DNA of 64,000 bases from Virgibacillus_N oceani_A (GCA_041521345.1 JBGOHB010000001.1); one strand, 5' to 3'; shown: positions 17,750 to 27,028, counted from the stretch's first letter. The notes: generated by a model from the sequence alone, not told the origin. Made by a program: numbers and translations.

Positions 17750-17920
17750 TTGCGAAATAATAAAGATAAAAAAGAGCATAAAATACTCAATACAGAGGCT
17801 CCAGGTATAGATCCTGATGATTCTTTCGGCAATAAAGCAAATGAGAAAGAAGTAAAAAAAGGTGAATCCACCCGTGTAACGCGGCTTGTCTATGATGAAT
17901 ACGAGCAAACTGACGGATAA
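17750..17920 (+). CDS. Small hydrophilic protein (56 aa), unknown
   Basis: A TTG at 17750 follows ATGGAGGG with good spacing. The product begins MRNNKDKKEHKILNTEAPG and ends TRVTRLVYDEYEQTDG; it is charged and has no membrane segment. A strong terminator follows within 7 bases. I do not recognise the family. It is convergent with another small gene at 17968-18105. Confidence 0.5.
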   Translation: MRNNKDKKEHKILNTEAPGIDPDDSFGNKANEKEVKKGESTRVTRLVYDEYEQTDG

Positions 17921-17926
17921 GAACGA

Positions 17927-17957
17927 AAGTGAAGAACGAAAGCATGGTTCTTCACTT
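17927..17957. terminator. Bidirectional terminator between two small genes
   Basis: GTGAAGAAC pairs with GTTCTTCAC, flanked by A and T runs on both strands. Confidence 0.75.
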
Positions 17958-17967
17958 TTATTTTCAT

Positions 17968-18105
17968 TTAAATATCATAAATGGAATCAGCGTTTTTATA
18001 ACGCAGCTTTTCTGATTTGACTTCAGCTTCTTTTTCAACTGTTTGACCTGAACGGGTTAGTCTGCTATTTTCCCGTTCTTGCTTAGATTTCTTATTTTTT
18101 TGCAC
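17968..18105 (-). CDS. Small charged protein (45 aa), unknown
   Basis: I place the start at the GTG at 18105, 8 bases after AGGAGG. A longer frame open to 18168 would overlap the acetyltransferase gene and lacks a ribosome site. The product (QKNKKSKQERENSRLTRSG..) is very basic at the N-terminus, with SEKLRYKNADSIYDI at the end. It lies 34 bases after the GNAT gene and is probably co-transcribed with it. Function unknown. Confidence 0.5.
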   Translation of the reverse strand: MQKNKKSKQERENSRLTRSGQTVEKEAEVKSEKLRYKNADSIYDI

Positions 18106-18139
18106 ATTACAGACCTCCTGACTATATGCTACTTCATGC

Positions 18140-18604
18140 TTACTTTGTCCAATTTGCTTGCGTTTCATTTATATTCTTTTCCATAATCGTAGATATATCG
18201 TGAAATCCAATTTTTTCATATAATGTTTTTGCTTTATTACCTGCATAAATGTTTAATTGTACGCGCTCGTACCCCAGCTTTTCAAACTGTACAAGCGCCT
18301 CTCTAAGTAACTTTTCTGCTATTCCCTGTTTTCGCCAAGTTGGGATGATAAAAAGCTCTGATATAAAACCGATCGGCTCATCGGTATTATAATCCATCCC
18401 ATTGCTGAGACCGATCCATCCTTTGATTACTTCTTCTTCACTGCAAACAAGGTAATATCCTCCGTTTGATATAAAGCTTTCCGTATGCTGGATTGCTTTT
18501 GCTTTTTTCGGGGTAACGTATCCCATACTTGCTTCCTTCAACACAACAAGCGAGTGTTCAAGTATTTTTGCCGTCTCATTACTGGTAGCTTTTCGTATAG
18601 TCAT
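18140..18604 (-). CDS. GNAT family N-acetyltransferase
   Basis: 154 residues. The GNAT core is visible: the beta-4 strand GFISELFIIPTWRKQGIAEKLL, with the R/QxxGxA acetyl-CoA loop (WRKQGIAEKL), and the C-terminal YERVQLNIYAGNKAKTLYEKIGF motif. It transfers an acetyl group from acetyl-CoA to an unknown amine. The start follows GGAGGG. Confidence 0.85.
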   Translation of the reverse strand: MTIRKATSNETAKILEHSLVVLKEASMGYVTPKKAKAIQHTESFISNGGYYLVCSEEEVIKGWIGLSNGMDYNTDEPIGFISELFIIPTWRKQGIAEKLLREALVQFEKLGYERVQLNIYAGNKAKTLYEKIGFHDISTIMEKNINETQANWTK

Positions 18605-18753
18605 ATTCTCCCTCCACGATTCCCTGATTCAATAGTTTATGGAATGATGTTTAAATTAGTTACATGTACAGGTGGAGATTTACCTGCAGTAATGAACACC
18701 AGCCTTGAAAAATCATAGGCTAAATAATAAATGAAGAAATCAGGTGAAAACCA

Positions 18754-19542
18754 ATGGGAGTTATTTCTACAGATAAATGGCTATCGAATGCCTATGATGA
18801 TCCGATAAAAGTATGTGAAAAAATGGAAAAATTATTCCCCGGAGCTGATGCTGCAGATATATATCATCATTTAACGGTAAATGGTATGTATCAAATTCCA
18901 TTAAAAAATGGTGAAAAGCTTATCCGGCGTTTGCAGCAGAAAAAAGTTTGGAGTTATGTTCAAAAGGAATTTACACATTTAAAAGACATTTGGGATGGAC
19001 CGGATATCCCGATTTTTATTTTTCCTTCTGATCCGTATAACCGAAAATTAAAACAAGAGAGTAACGGGAAATCAGGACTTGCTTTTAGAGATAAATTATT
19101 TCTGTTTATTTCTGATGAAACTTCCAAAACGGAAACGAAAGCACTACTCATTCATGAATATAACCATGTCTGCAGACTGGAAAAATATGCAAAAAAAGAA
19201 CAGGATTATAAGTTACTGGACTCCGTTATCTTGGAAGGATTGGCTGAACAGGCGGTTCATGAGAAACTTGGGGAGGATTACGTAGCAAGCTGGTGTAAAT
19301 ATTATTCAGATGAAATGCTTGAAAAATGGTGGAAAACAAAGCTATCTCCAAACAGCAATATTTCCAAATCAGACCGAAATCATCAAGCTTTATTATATGG
19401 CTTACACTTCCAGCCGAAAATGCTCGGTTACAGCGTTGGATACTATCTTGTGCAAAAATATGCGACAGAAAATAATGTTAGTACAAAAGACCTAATGACG
19501 TTATCTTCTGAAGAGATTTCTCAATTGAAAACAAAAAAATAA
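18754..19542 (+). CDS. yjaZ: DUF2268 putative zinc protease YjaZ
   Basis: 262 residues, matching B. subtilis YjaZ (261). The zinc motif HEYNH lies at residues 134-138, and a following LEGLAEQAV helix supplies a likely Glu ligand. DUF2268 proteins are predicted Zn-dependent proteases; the substrate is unknown. No signal peptide is seen, so it should act in the cytoplasm. The start follows AGGTGAAAA. Confidence 0.82.
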   Translation: MGVISTDKWLSNAYDDPIKVCEKMEKLFPGADAADIYHHLTVNGMYQIPLKNGEKLIRRLQQKKVWSYVQKEFTHLKDIWDGPDIPIFIFPSDPYNRKLKQESNGKSGLAFRDKLFLFISDETSKTETKALLIHEYNHVCRLEKYAKKEQDYKLLDSVILEGLAEQAVHEKLGEDYVASWCKYYSDEMLEKWWKTKLSPNSNISKSDRNHQALLYGLHFQPKMLGYSVGYYLVQKYATENNVSTKDLMTLSSEEISQLKTKK

Positions 19543-19620
19543 ATTACTGCCGCACTACGGTTCCATCTAAAAAAGTGTATTTTCATTCACATAATCGAAA
19601 TTATATTTAACAAGTGAAAC

Positions 19621-19660
19621 AAAAATAAGAGACAGACATCCTTCAGCCTATCTGCCTCTT
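19621..19660. terminator. Bidirectional terminator (yjaZ / Gly-rich gene 1)
   Basis: AGAGACAGA and TCTGCCTCT arms with T-rich tails on both strands. A related hairpin lies at 20253-20290, as part of the tandem duplication. Confidence 0.6.
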
Positions 19661-19706
19661 TTCACTTTTTTATTTTAAATCGTTTATCAAATTTTTTGAT
19701 ATTCTT

Positions 19707-19964
19707 TTAAATAAAGAAACCAGGCATTAAGGCTAATCCTGCAATTCCACCAAGTGCTAACCCGATACCGAAGCCTCCGATCCCCCAGCCTAGGCCCCAC
19801 CCAAAGCCACCTAGGCCACCAGCTCCGCCAAGTGGGTGTATAAATACGTTTGATCCATCAACATGCCGAATAATACCTCTGTGAACACTTCCGTCTTTCA
19901 TTCTAATTTCAACAGCTCTTCCCTTATATTTCTGGCAAAGTCCATGATAATGTGCAACCGACAC
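19707..19964 (-). CDS. Sm/SH3-like plus Gly-rich membrane-like protein, copy 1
   Basis: 85 residues in two parts. Residues 1-45 (SVAHYHGLCQKYKGRAVEIR, then DGSVHRGIIRHVDGSNVFI) look like a small beta-barrel of Sm/SH3 type. Residues 46-85 are a Gly/Trp-rich hydrophobic stretch (GGFGWGLGWGIGGFGIG..) able to cross or coat a membrane. The neighbouring copy is about 80% identical. The promoter region has a CATATATT box that resembles -10 elements of mother-cell sigma factors. I infer a spore-surface role from the neighbours; no function is known. Confidence 0.65.
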   Translation of the reverse strand: MSVAHYHGLCQKYKGRAVEIRMKDGSVHRGIIRHVDGSNVFIHPLGGAGGLGGFGWGLGWGIGGFGIGLALGGIAGLALMPGFFI

Positions 19965-20252
19965 TAAATCACCTCCATAAAGATCCAGTTATAACAATAT
20001 ATGAACTTATCCAGCTAAGCGTAATGGACAGATATAATAAAAAGCTATAGAAATACAACTTGGAATATCCAATGTGAAATACAGTAAAACTTCTTTTTTC
20101 CTTGCTTGAGAGAAGTCAGCTGCCATATGAGTATCAGAACCAGATACGCTTCAAGTAAAGGGAAAGCGTATACTTTCATTGATAAAACTTCAAAATCCTA
20201 TAAACGTTATTTGTTACAAAATCCAATACAAATTTTTACAAGTATAATCAAA

Positions 20253-20290
20253 ATTAGAGACAGATTTGCTTACAGCCCAACTGCCTCTTT
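20253..20290 (-). terminator. Terminator of Gly-rich gene 2
   Basis: GAGACAG and CTGCCTC arms, homologous to the hairpin at 19621-19660. The 19990-20250 gap otherwise holds only the duplicated promoter of copy 1. Confidence 0.5.
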
Positions 20291-20335
20291 TACTTTGTTT
20301 ACTTTCATTCATTTCTTAACTATTTTATTATCCAT

Positions 20336-20593
20336 TTAAATAAAGAATAGGGGTAATAAAGCTAATCCTACAATTCCACCAAGTGCTAACCCGATGCCGA
20401 AACCGCCGATTCCCCAGCCCCATCCCCAGCCAAAGCCGCCTAGACCTCCAGCTCCGCCGAGTGGTTGTAAATATACGTTTCTTCCATCAACATGTTTAAT
20501 AATACCTCTGTGAACTTTTCCGTCTTTCATTCTAACTTCAACAGGTCTGCCCATATATCTTTGGCAAAGCCCATGATAATGTGCAACCGACAT
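20336..20593 (-). CDS. Sm/SH3-like plus Gly-rich membrane-like protein, copy 2
   Basis: 85 residues, same architecture as the gene at 19707-19964 (SVAHYHGLCQRYMGRPVEVR, then the RGIIKHVDGRNVYL barrel end, then GWGWGWGIGGFGIG). The homology extends through the ribosome site (AAATCACCTCC on the plus strand), about 40 bases of promoter (a shared GTTATAACAATATATGAAC block) and the terminator. A unit of roughly 630 bases was therefore duplicated in tandem. Conservation of both copies suggests both are used. Confidence 0.65.
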   Translation of the reverse strand: MSVAHYHGLCQRYMGRPVEVRMKDGKVHRGIIKHVDGRNVYLQPLGGAGGLGGFGWGWGWGIGGFGIGLALGGIVGLALLPLFFI

Positions 20594-20860
20594 TAAATCA
20601 CCTCCATATTGATCTGGTTATAACAATATATGAACATACCAAACTATACGCAATGGACATATGCAATGGAAAGAACGCGGAAATACAAAAACCCCATGCT
20701 TTTTAGTTACAAAATGCTTATTATGAAAGTATCGTACTAGTTACAGAGAGAATGTAAATCATTAAAAAAGTGCCTAATTTCATCTTTCTAGGTACCTATC
20801 CAGTTCCCTTATAGGGTATTTACCATATATTAATGTTAGATAGTTAGGGAGGTGTTATTG

Positions 20861-20971
20861 ATGGGTGCACCAGCTGCAGGAGTTGGTTATGGCGGAGGTT
20901 TCGCCTTTATTGTTGTATTATTTATTCTGCTTATTATTGTAGGAGCTTCCTTTGTAGGCTATGGCTATTAA
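20861..20971 (+). CDS. YjcZ family sporulation peptide (36 aa)
   Basis: Starts at ATG behind GGGAGGTG. The peptide begins MGAPAAGVGYGGGFAFIVVL and continues with a Leu/Ile helix ending IIVGASFVGYGY. This is the YjcZ pattern: a Gly-rich head and one hydrophobic helix. Family members are made late in sporulation, but their molecular role is not established. A CATATATTA element 20-30 bases upstream fits the sigma-K -10 consensus; the -35 is weak. Confidence 0.78.
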   Translation: MGAPAAGVGYGGGFAFIVVLFILLIIVGASFVGYGY

Positions 20972-21004
20972 TTTTAAAATCACAGCATCGTTAGGAGGTT
21001 AAAT

Positions 21005-21193
21005 ATGGGATTCGGTTATGGACCAGGTTTTGGTTATGGCGGCGGCTACGGCGGTCAAGTTGCCGGAGCTGGTGCATGTGGCGCCGGATATGGTGCCCCA
21101 GCTGGCGGCGCAGGATTTGGCGGCGGTAGAGGTTTTGCCTTGATTGTTGTACTGTTTATTCTGCTTATTATCGTTGGAGCAGCCTGGTTTTAA
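21005..21193 (+). CDS. YjcZ family sporulation peptide (62 aa)
   Basis: Starts behind TTAGGAGG. The head is an extended Gly/Tyr/Ala-rich segment (GFGYGPGFGYGGGYGGQ..), followed by the same C-terminal helix as the upstream peptide (GFALIVVLFILLIIVGAAWF). It follows the 36-residue YjcZ gene by 33 bases and is probably co-transcribed. The shared helix supports a duplication with divergence of the head. Confidence 0.78.
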   Translation: MGFGYGPGFGYGGGYGGQVAGAGACGAGYGAPAGGAGFGGGRGFALIVVLFILLIIVGAAWF

Positions 21194-21281
21194 AAACTAT
21201 TGATGTAACTTTTGCTCATAAGAGCTATATCAGCTACTTTCTCTCCAAATACGTGACCACTCTTTTTAAATAAAAAATGTA

Positions 21282-21305
21282 GAGAGCAGGGATTTTCCTG
21301 CTCTC
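21282..21305. terminator. Bidirectional terminator
   Basis: GAGAGCAGG (21282-21290) and CCTGCTCTC (21297-21305). The minus-strand side has ATTTTTTATTT. It separates the YjcZ genes from the convergent 21430 gene. Confidence 0.6.
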
Positions 21306-21429
21306 TTCTCCATGTGATAGAGGCAGTCCACTTTCTTCGCTTGGCTAATGGCTTTGTACACTCATAAAGGGCTGCCCATCATAAGTGAGTTTTTCTGCTT
21401 ATGAAAGACATCTCCTATAAGCAAATTAA

Positions 21430-22023
21430 TTATTCAAGCAAATCCTTCCCTCTTTCCCAACGATCACTCATAAACTTCTCCGATTCACCGGTGTTCCCAT
21501 TAATATAGAAAGTTTCATCTAGCTCATCACTCTTTACCTTCGCCTTCCATATCGGTAAATAAACAAGCGTAATTTCCTTTACTTCATGTTTTGGCTTTTT
21601 TAAAACATAGGAGCGATTGATTTGTTTTTCCTGCACATTTCTTATATACTTAGTCACATCTTCATCCATGCTAATCCGTAATGTTGCTAAAGCATGTGCT
21701 TCTACTTCTTCTTCTGTAATCGGAGGAATCTTTGAAAATAAACCGCGATACCCCGATACTGCATCAATAAAAATGACATTTGGCATTTTTTTTGATGGAA
21801 ACGGAGGGCGTTCAGCGATTACTAAGTTTTTGACAATCCAGAACGGGTGATAAATCAGTTCCTTTTTCAAAAGATGATGACGAATATAATCGGGGCTGAT
21901 TTTTTTACTCACCCTCCCCTTCACACCTAAACTTTTATAGATAGATTTATAAAGCATTTCATCAGCAATTGTCTTATTGCCAATTCGCTGTATTTTTTTT
22001 ACGGCCATTTTATTTGTTTGCAT
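21430..22023 (-). CDS. Conserved-looking soluble protein, unknown
   Basis: 197 residues, mixed alpha/beta, no signal peptide or clear membrane helix. Notable segments are HHLLKKELIYHPFWIVKNLVI, VIFIDAVSGYRG and a C-terminal ITLVYLPIWKAKVKSDE..FYINGNTGE. The two W-containing strand blocks look like repeats of a small domain. It starts 21 bases after the stop of the SSS symporter gene, so it probably forms an operon with the symporter and its small subunit. No known family is recognised. Confidence 0.55.
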   Translation of the reverse strand: MQTNKMAVKKIQRIGNKTIADEMLYKSIYKSLGVKGRVSKKISPDYIRHHLLKKELIYHPFWIVKNLVIAERPPFPSKKMPNVIFIDAVSGYRGLFSKIPPITEEEVEAHALATLRISMDEDVTKYIRNVQEKQINRSYVLKKPKHEVKEITLVYLPIWKAKVKSDELDETFYINGNTGESEKFMSDRWERGKDLLE

Positions 22024-22044
22024 AATAATCTATCCTTTTCTCAT

Positions 22045-23487
22045 TTATTTACTGTCCAGATGCGAATGATACATATCCACTTTTGCCTGTATTTCTTTTG
22101 ATGGAGGCTCTGTCATTAAGCTGACAACAATCATTAAAATAAGTGAAAGCGGTGCCGCGATAATTGGTTCTGCGTTCGTAGGTAGTACCTGCATGGAAAC
22201 GAGAATTAAGAAAGTGATTGCCCCTCCCAGCATACCAATAAACGCAGCTTGTCTGTTCGCTCTTTTCCACCATATACCAAGCACAAATGGAAAACCAAAG
22301 GAAGACAGTAAAAATCCACCTACCCATCCGACCATGATAGCAATGATTCCAGGCGGATTTATCGCAATGGCAATTCCGATGATAACCGCAACAAACATTA
22401 CCACAAGACCGACTAAAGTAACAAATCGCTCACTGGCTTGTTTGTTTATATGTGCTTTATATATATCATGTGCCACCCCGGCAGATATTGCAAGCAGCAT
22501 CGCATCTGCGGATGACATAATGGCCGCCAGTAAACCCGCAAGCATAATTCCGCCTATAATCGGTGGCAGATAGTGTTCAATAACAGACACAAAGATCATA
22601 TCCGTATTATCCAATGTTCCTACAATGTCGAGGCTTGCACCGGCTGCTGCAACAAAGAATCCCCCAACAAATAATAATAAATATAATAATGTTGCCCACA
22701 TTGATGAACGTCGTGCTGTTTTAGCATCCCGAGAAGCAAAATTACGCATTACGACAGATGGCGAAATAATACCAAACCACAGAAACGCAATAAATAATCC
22801 GAAATATGACATCCAGGGCTGTGTGATATCCCCGAAATTCGGATCAACTGCCAGCGCGCTGTTAAGTAAATTACCTATGCTGTTAAAATCGACCCATATA
22901 AACGCTGCTAAAATAATAATACCTATAAGCATAATGGCTCCCTGGATCAGGTCAGTAAAAGTAATAGCCCACATACCGCCCAGTGCGGCATAAATCGTGA
23001 AGCCAAGTCCGAGAATTATAGTGGCAGTAACATAATCAATACCCAGCACGTAAGATCCAATCAGTCCCGCTGCTGTTAATTGTGGTACCATATAAAAAGT
23101 CATACCGACTACCACTATAATTGCCGATAGAATTTGTACAGAAGTCCCAAACCGCTGGTTGAAAAAATCGGGCATTGTTTTTACTCCGGCACGGCGTACC
23201 TGGCCGGAAATTAAAAACATGGCAAATGGCAAAATAGCAATAACACCAAAGGCATAGGTAAAGAAATACGGCAGACCAAGCGTCACCCCTGATCCTACCG
23301 CTCCCATCAGGGAACTGGAGCTTGTTACTGCTGCAAAAATAGCAAATGCCCCTACAAATGTATTAATGCTTTGCCCCGCAGTAAAATAATCACTTTCCGA
23401 CTTACGTGCCCGCCGGTAAAAATAAATACCGATAATTGTCATAAGTAATAAATACATTAATAGAATAATACCCTCTGTTAGTTGCAT
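22045..23487 (-). CDS. Sodium:solute symporter (SSS family), module 1
   Basis: 480 residues and about 13 membrane helices with the SSS signature: N-terminal SESDYFTAGQSINTFVGAFAI, GMWAITFTDLIQGAIML, and the Na+-site region GLLAAIMSSADAMLLAISAG. It is about 70% identical to the second SSS gene at 31384-32826. These resemble Na+/panthothenate-, proline- or acetate-type carriers, but substrate cannot be read from sequence. A 71-residue partner gene lies just upstream. Confidence 0.85.
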   Translation of the reverse strand: MQLTEGIILLMYLLLMTIIGIYFYRRARKSESDYFTAGQSINTFVGAFAIFAAVTSSSSLMGAVGSGVTLGLPYFFTYAFGVIAILPFAMFLISGQVRRAGVKTMPDFFNQRFGTSVQILSAIIVVVGMTFYMVPQLTAAGLIGSYVLGIDYVTATIILGLGFTIYAALGGMWAITFTDLIQGAIMLIGIIILAAFIWVDFNSIGNLLNSALAVDPNFGDITQPWMSYFGLFIAFLWFGIISPSVVMRNFASRDAKTARRSSMWATLLYLLLFVGGFFVAAAGASLDIVGTLDNTDMIFVSVIEHYLPPIIGGIMLAGLLAAIMSSADAMLLAISAGVAHDIYKAHINKQASERFVTLVGLVVMFVAVIIGIAIAINPPGIIAIMVGWVGGFLLSSFGFPFVLGIWWKRANRQAAFIGMLGGAITFLILVSMQVLPTNAEPIIAAPLSLILMIVVSLMTEPPSKEIQAKVDMYHSHLDSK

Positions 23488-23513
23488 GCATAAATCCCCT
23501 CACTTTCTACACC

Positions 23514-23729
23514 CTATTTGTTATCTTTTTCTATTCGTTCAATCCATACCGTATAAATAACGCCGAGTAAATACCAGTAAAATAATCCAATAAACATGAG
23601 CCATGCTACAAGAGATATTCCAGCCACATAAATATCCGTTGGCCACCAAACAAAAACCAATAATGCATAAGCGACCAGAAGTACCGTTAATATGAGACCC
23701 GGATCCTTAAACTTTGATCTTGATGCCAT
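23514..23729 (-). CDS. Small two-helix partner of the SSS symporter, module 1
   Basis: 71 residues with two membrane helices: VLLVAYALLVFVWWPTDIYV and a second one with LVAWLMFIGLFYWYLLGVIY, ending in a charged tail. Similar short proteins accompany SSS carriers as an accessory subunit (YhdT-like next to PanF). It lies 26 bases upstream of the symporter and is probably co-translated. A close paralogue sits in the same position in module 2. Confidence 0.75.
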   Translation of the reverse strand: MASRSKFKDPGLILTVLLVAYALLVFVWWPTDIYVAGISLVAWLMFIGLFYWYLLGVIYTVWIERIEKDNK

Positions 23730-23847
23730 AGAACATACTACCTCCCTTTACTATTTATAATATTTCATTATATTGGAATTGAAATGAAATTTCAAAAAAC
23801 ACGTTCATATATTTGTTACAATTTATGATACAAAATTTATAAATAAA

Positions 23848-23909
23848 GGGACGGGTCTCCTGTTTTATTTACAGAAATTTCATTTTTTTGAAACAAGAGA
23901 ACCGTCCCC
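23848..23909. repeat. Dispersed GGGACGGTTCTC-type palindrome (copy 1)
   Basis: GGGACGGGTCTCCTGTTT and GAAACAAGAGAACCGTCCC face each other. A GAACAGGAGAACCGTCC-like unit recurs at 35848-35866 and 43044-43070. It could also act as a terminator. Confidence 0.45.
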
Positions 23910-23926
23910 AGTTAATGGCAAAAAGT

Positions 23927-23955
23927 AAAAGCGTCCCATTTGCATGGAACGCCTT
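23927..23955 (-). terminator. Terminator of the UPF0182 gene
   Basis: Minus strand: GCGTTCCAT and ATGGGACGC arms followed by TTTTACTTTTTG. Confidence 0.7.
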
Positions 23956-23961
23956 TCTCAT

Positions 23962-26742
23962 TTATTGCATTTGATTTAAACGTGCTTCTATTTCTTCCAT
24001 GATACTTCCTGCTTCTGCCCAATCTCCATTGGACATGGCCTCCTGGTATGCCTCAAATAAATCCGAAAGCTCGATTAATATTTCGTCAGCACCCTCCGCA
24101 GGATCTGCAGGTTCAACTGGATCCTCTATCTCCTCTTCAGGGTCTGCCGGGTCTTCGATTTCCTCTGGATCTACAGGCTCTTCAGGAATTTCTATATCCG
24201 TTTCAAAATCCGGATCCACGAGTGACAGTATCTGTTCCAAAGCCTCATCGAATGTAGCTGCCATGACTATTTCATCCTCATAAGCAACAATCATTTGTTG
24301 TACTTCCGGTAATGAAGTCTGATTGGAGGATTCAATATATACTGGTTCCACATACATGACGGTATCTTCAATAGGAATAGTTAATAAGTTTCCTCGGATC
24401 ACTTCCGAACCACCCTGTGACCAGAGATTCAGTTCCTGGGAAATCCTTGGATCCTGATTAATCCGGTTCTCAATCTGCTGAGGACCATATACATTCCGCT
24501 GTTGCGGGAACCGGTGTACGAACATTTCACCATAATTGTCCCCATCGTTCCGGACGCCCATCCAAGCAACCATATTTTGCCGGTTTCTAGGGGAATAAGG
24601 CGTCATTAAAATAAATTCTTCTTCCTCATATCCAGGCAGAACCATGGTAATGTAGTATGGGTCCATTTCGATATCCTCATTGAAGTATCTTTCGGTTGGG
24701 AATTCCCAATTATCTTCTCTATTATAGAATACTTCCAAATTGGTCATATGGTAGGTACCATACATGTCAGCCTGAATTTTAAACAGTCTTTCCGGATAAC
24801 GAAAATGTCCCTGGACATCTTCTGGTATTTCCTCTGTGAATAAATCAGGGAATATATTCTGATATGTCTGCAGCAATGGATCTTCAGGTTCAACCGGATA
24901 GAAATCCACTTCCCCAGTATAGGCATCAACAACAACTTTCACTGAATTTCTTATATAATTTTCATTCCCTTGATGCGCTTCAGCATACGGATAACGTTCT
25001 GCAGTTAAATAGGCATCCATCATCCAGGCGAGAGAACCATCATCTCTGATGAAAATATATGGGTCATTGTCATAATCGAAAAATGGAGCAATTCGTTGTA
25101 CCCGATCCATAATATTACGGGTCTCCATCAGCAAACTCTCCGAATGAACCTGATCTGAAACCAGCATACGGAAGGATCCTTCATTAATGGCAAATAACAA
25201 TCGATTCATAAAGGTCATTGGAATACCAACATCTCCTTCATAACGATAATTTATATTTTCTTCGCCTGATGGATAATCAAATTCATCCACTTCTGTATTG
25301 ACAATTACATTTTCATAGTCATTCTGCTCTCCAAAATAGATCTGCGGACGAGTGATATCTAAATCTCCTTGCGGCGGGAGGTTGCTCAGCATGTATTGTG
25401 GCTGTCCCTGCGCAGTCAACTCATTAACATGACTCATTGCCACACCATAACCATGTGTATAGCGAAGTGTACGGTTCACCCATGTGTGAGCTTGTTCTGG
25501 CAAATCCTGTGTACTCAATTCCCGTGCGCCAATAAATACTTGCTGATACTCACCATCAATTTCATACCGGTCAACATCGACATCATTAAATTGATAATAC
25601 GTACGGAAAGTTTGCAACTGATTATAAATATCAAGTAATGGCCTTGCATCATTGATTCGAACATTATTGATAGTAAGCTCATTTCGTTCTATCATATCTG
25701 CATCCAGCGAAGGATTAGCAGGGTGTTCTTCTTCATTGATGTCCTCCAGATTATATGCTGCTCTTGTATAATCCAAGTTATGTTGCAGATAAGGCTCTTC
25801 CCTGGAAAACTCATTCGGACTTACCATAAATTGCTGGACGGCCACGGAAGCCCCTTGAGCCGCGATTAGAAGTACTACATAAGCAATGACCGGGATGGCC
25901 ATAGCAGTAATTTTCCCTCTAACCAGGGAGATAATCATCCAAATGGTCCCTACAATTGCAGCACCGGCTAAAATATAAGCTGCCGGTATATTAACCAAAT
26001 CATCTGTGTAGCTTAACCCATGCACGACACTATTCTGAAAAACATTAACATTATTTGTAAGCAATGTGTTATATGGTGCTAGTACATGTAAGCCTGCCAG
26101 CAACAAACCGATGAAGCTAAGTGTGACACCCATATGCAGCTGGGCAGAGCGGCTCATCCGGTAAATATGAAATACGGAATAGGCAGCAATTTCTATGGCA
26201 ATAAAAAAGATTGCCAGTCCCAATAAGACATATACAATAAATTGTAAAAACGGAAGGATAAATACGAAAAATGAAATATCCAAATTAAAGTATGGATCCG
26301 TTTGCCCGAATGATGCATGATTTAAAAGCTTCAACAGTGGTTCCCAGCCAAGCCCCTGAATAATACTGCTGCCAACTAAACCAACAAGGGCGGAAATCCC
26401 AAGCATCGCCCATATACTTTGTTTTTTATTCGTAATAAGCGAAGGCAGCTGCTCTTTGCTTAAATGACCAATGTATGATTTACGTATCCAGGAAAGGGTA
26501 ACATACATCAGGATCGAAAATAGGAGAAATCCAATAACCCCCAGCATAATCCTGCTGCCAAGGATAGTTGTAAATACAGTTTCAAATCCAAGGTGCCCCA
26601 TCCAAATATAGTCAATGATCCACTGGTAGGATGTTATTCCTATAATTAATAAAAGCAGTACAATACCGACAATAGTTCCAATACGGTTCCCCCGCTTTTT
26701 CCAAGCTTGCTTTTGTTCTTCACTCATTTCATTAAAATCCAA
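23962..26742 (-). CDS. UPF0182 family large membrane protein
   Basis: 926 residues, the full family length. About seven helices lie in residues 20-290 (IVGIVLLLLIIGITSYQWIIDYIWMGHLGFE is the family start). A large domain outside the membrane follows with SPNEFSREEPYL, HGYGVAMSHVNE and DMYGTYHMTNLEVFYNREDNW. The C-terminus has Pro/Glu/Asp repeats (EEPVDPEEIEDPADPEEE) and a terminal helix. The start is TTG behind AGGGGGT. The role of this family is unknown. Confidence 0.88.
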   Translation of the reverse strand: MDFNEMSEEQKQAWKKRGNRIGTIVGIVLLLLIIGITSYQWIIDYIWMGHLGFETVFTTILGSRIMLGVIGFLLFSILMYVTLSWIRKSYIGHLSKEQLPSLITNKKQSIWAMLGISALVGLVGSSIIQGLGWEPLLKLLNHASFGQTDPYFNLDISFFVFILPFLQFIVYVLLGLAIFFIAIEIAAYSVFHIYRMSRSAQLHMGVTLSFIGLLLAGLHVLAPYNTLLTNNVNVFQNSVVHGLSYTDDLVNIPAAYILAGAAIVGTIWMIISLVRGKITAMAIPVIAYVVLLIAAQGASVAVQQFMVSPNEFSREEPYLQHNLDYTRAAYNLEDINEEEHPANPSLDADMIERNELTINNVRINDARPLLDIYNQLQTFRTYYQFNDVDVDRYEIDGEYQQVFIGARELSTQDLPEQAHTWVNRTLRYTHGYGVAMSHVNELTAQGQPQYMLSNLPPQGDLDITRPQIYFGEQNDYENVIVNTEVDEFDYPSGEENINYRYEGDVGIPMTFMNRLLFAINEGSFRMLVSDQVHSESLLMETRNIMDRVQRIAPFFDYDNDPYIFIRDDGSLAWMMDAYLTAERYPYAEAHQGNENYIRNSVKVVVDAYTGEVDFYPVEPEDPLLQTYQNIFPDLFTEEIPEDVQGHFRYPERLFKIQADMYGTYHMTNLEVFYNREDNWEFPTERYFNEDIEMDPYYITMVLPGYEEEEFILMTPYSPRNRQNMVAWMGVRNDGDNYGEMFVHRFPQQRNVYGPQQIENRINQDPRISQELNLWSQGGSEVIRGNLLTIPIEDTVMYVEPVYIESSNQTSLPEVQQMIVAYEDEIVMAATFDEALEQILSLVDPDFETDIEIPEEPVDPEEIEDPADPEEEIEDPVEPADPAEGADEILIELSDLFEAYQEAMSNGDWAEAGSIMEEIEARLNQMQ

Positions 26743-27028
26743 TGGTGTACCCCCTAAGTTTCTAACATAACTCCTAGTCTATCATAACAAATTTTCTGGT
26801 CACTTTCTTTTCATATGTATAAGTATTTAAAAGAAAATAGTTTCATAAAATTATTATTTTGTTCTAAAGACTTGTCCTGTGCAGTTTATATAGATGATAA
26901 AAATAGCTGGAAACCTAAGCTTGAAGTATTCCTTTTAAAAATATCACCGTCCTCGGCGAACCATTTCTCTCCAACATAATATAGTGGTATTAGGTATACT
27001 TTATTATTTTAAACAGAGGTGGAGATGA

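Noticed and set aside
24048..24283. Ser/Pro-rich plus-strand frames
   Set aside because: Antisense of the Pro/Glu/Asp repeats at the end of the UPF0182 gene.
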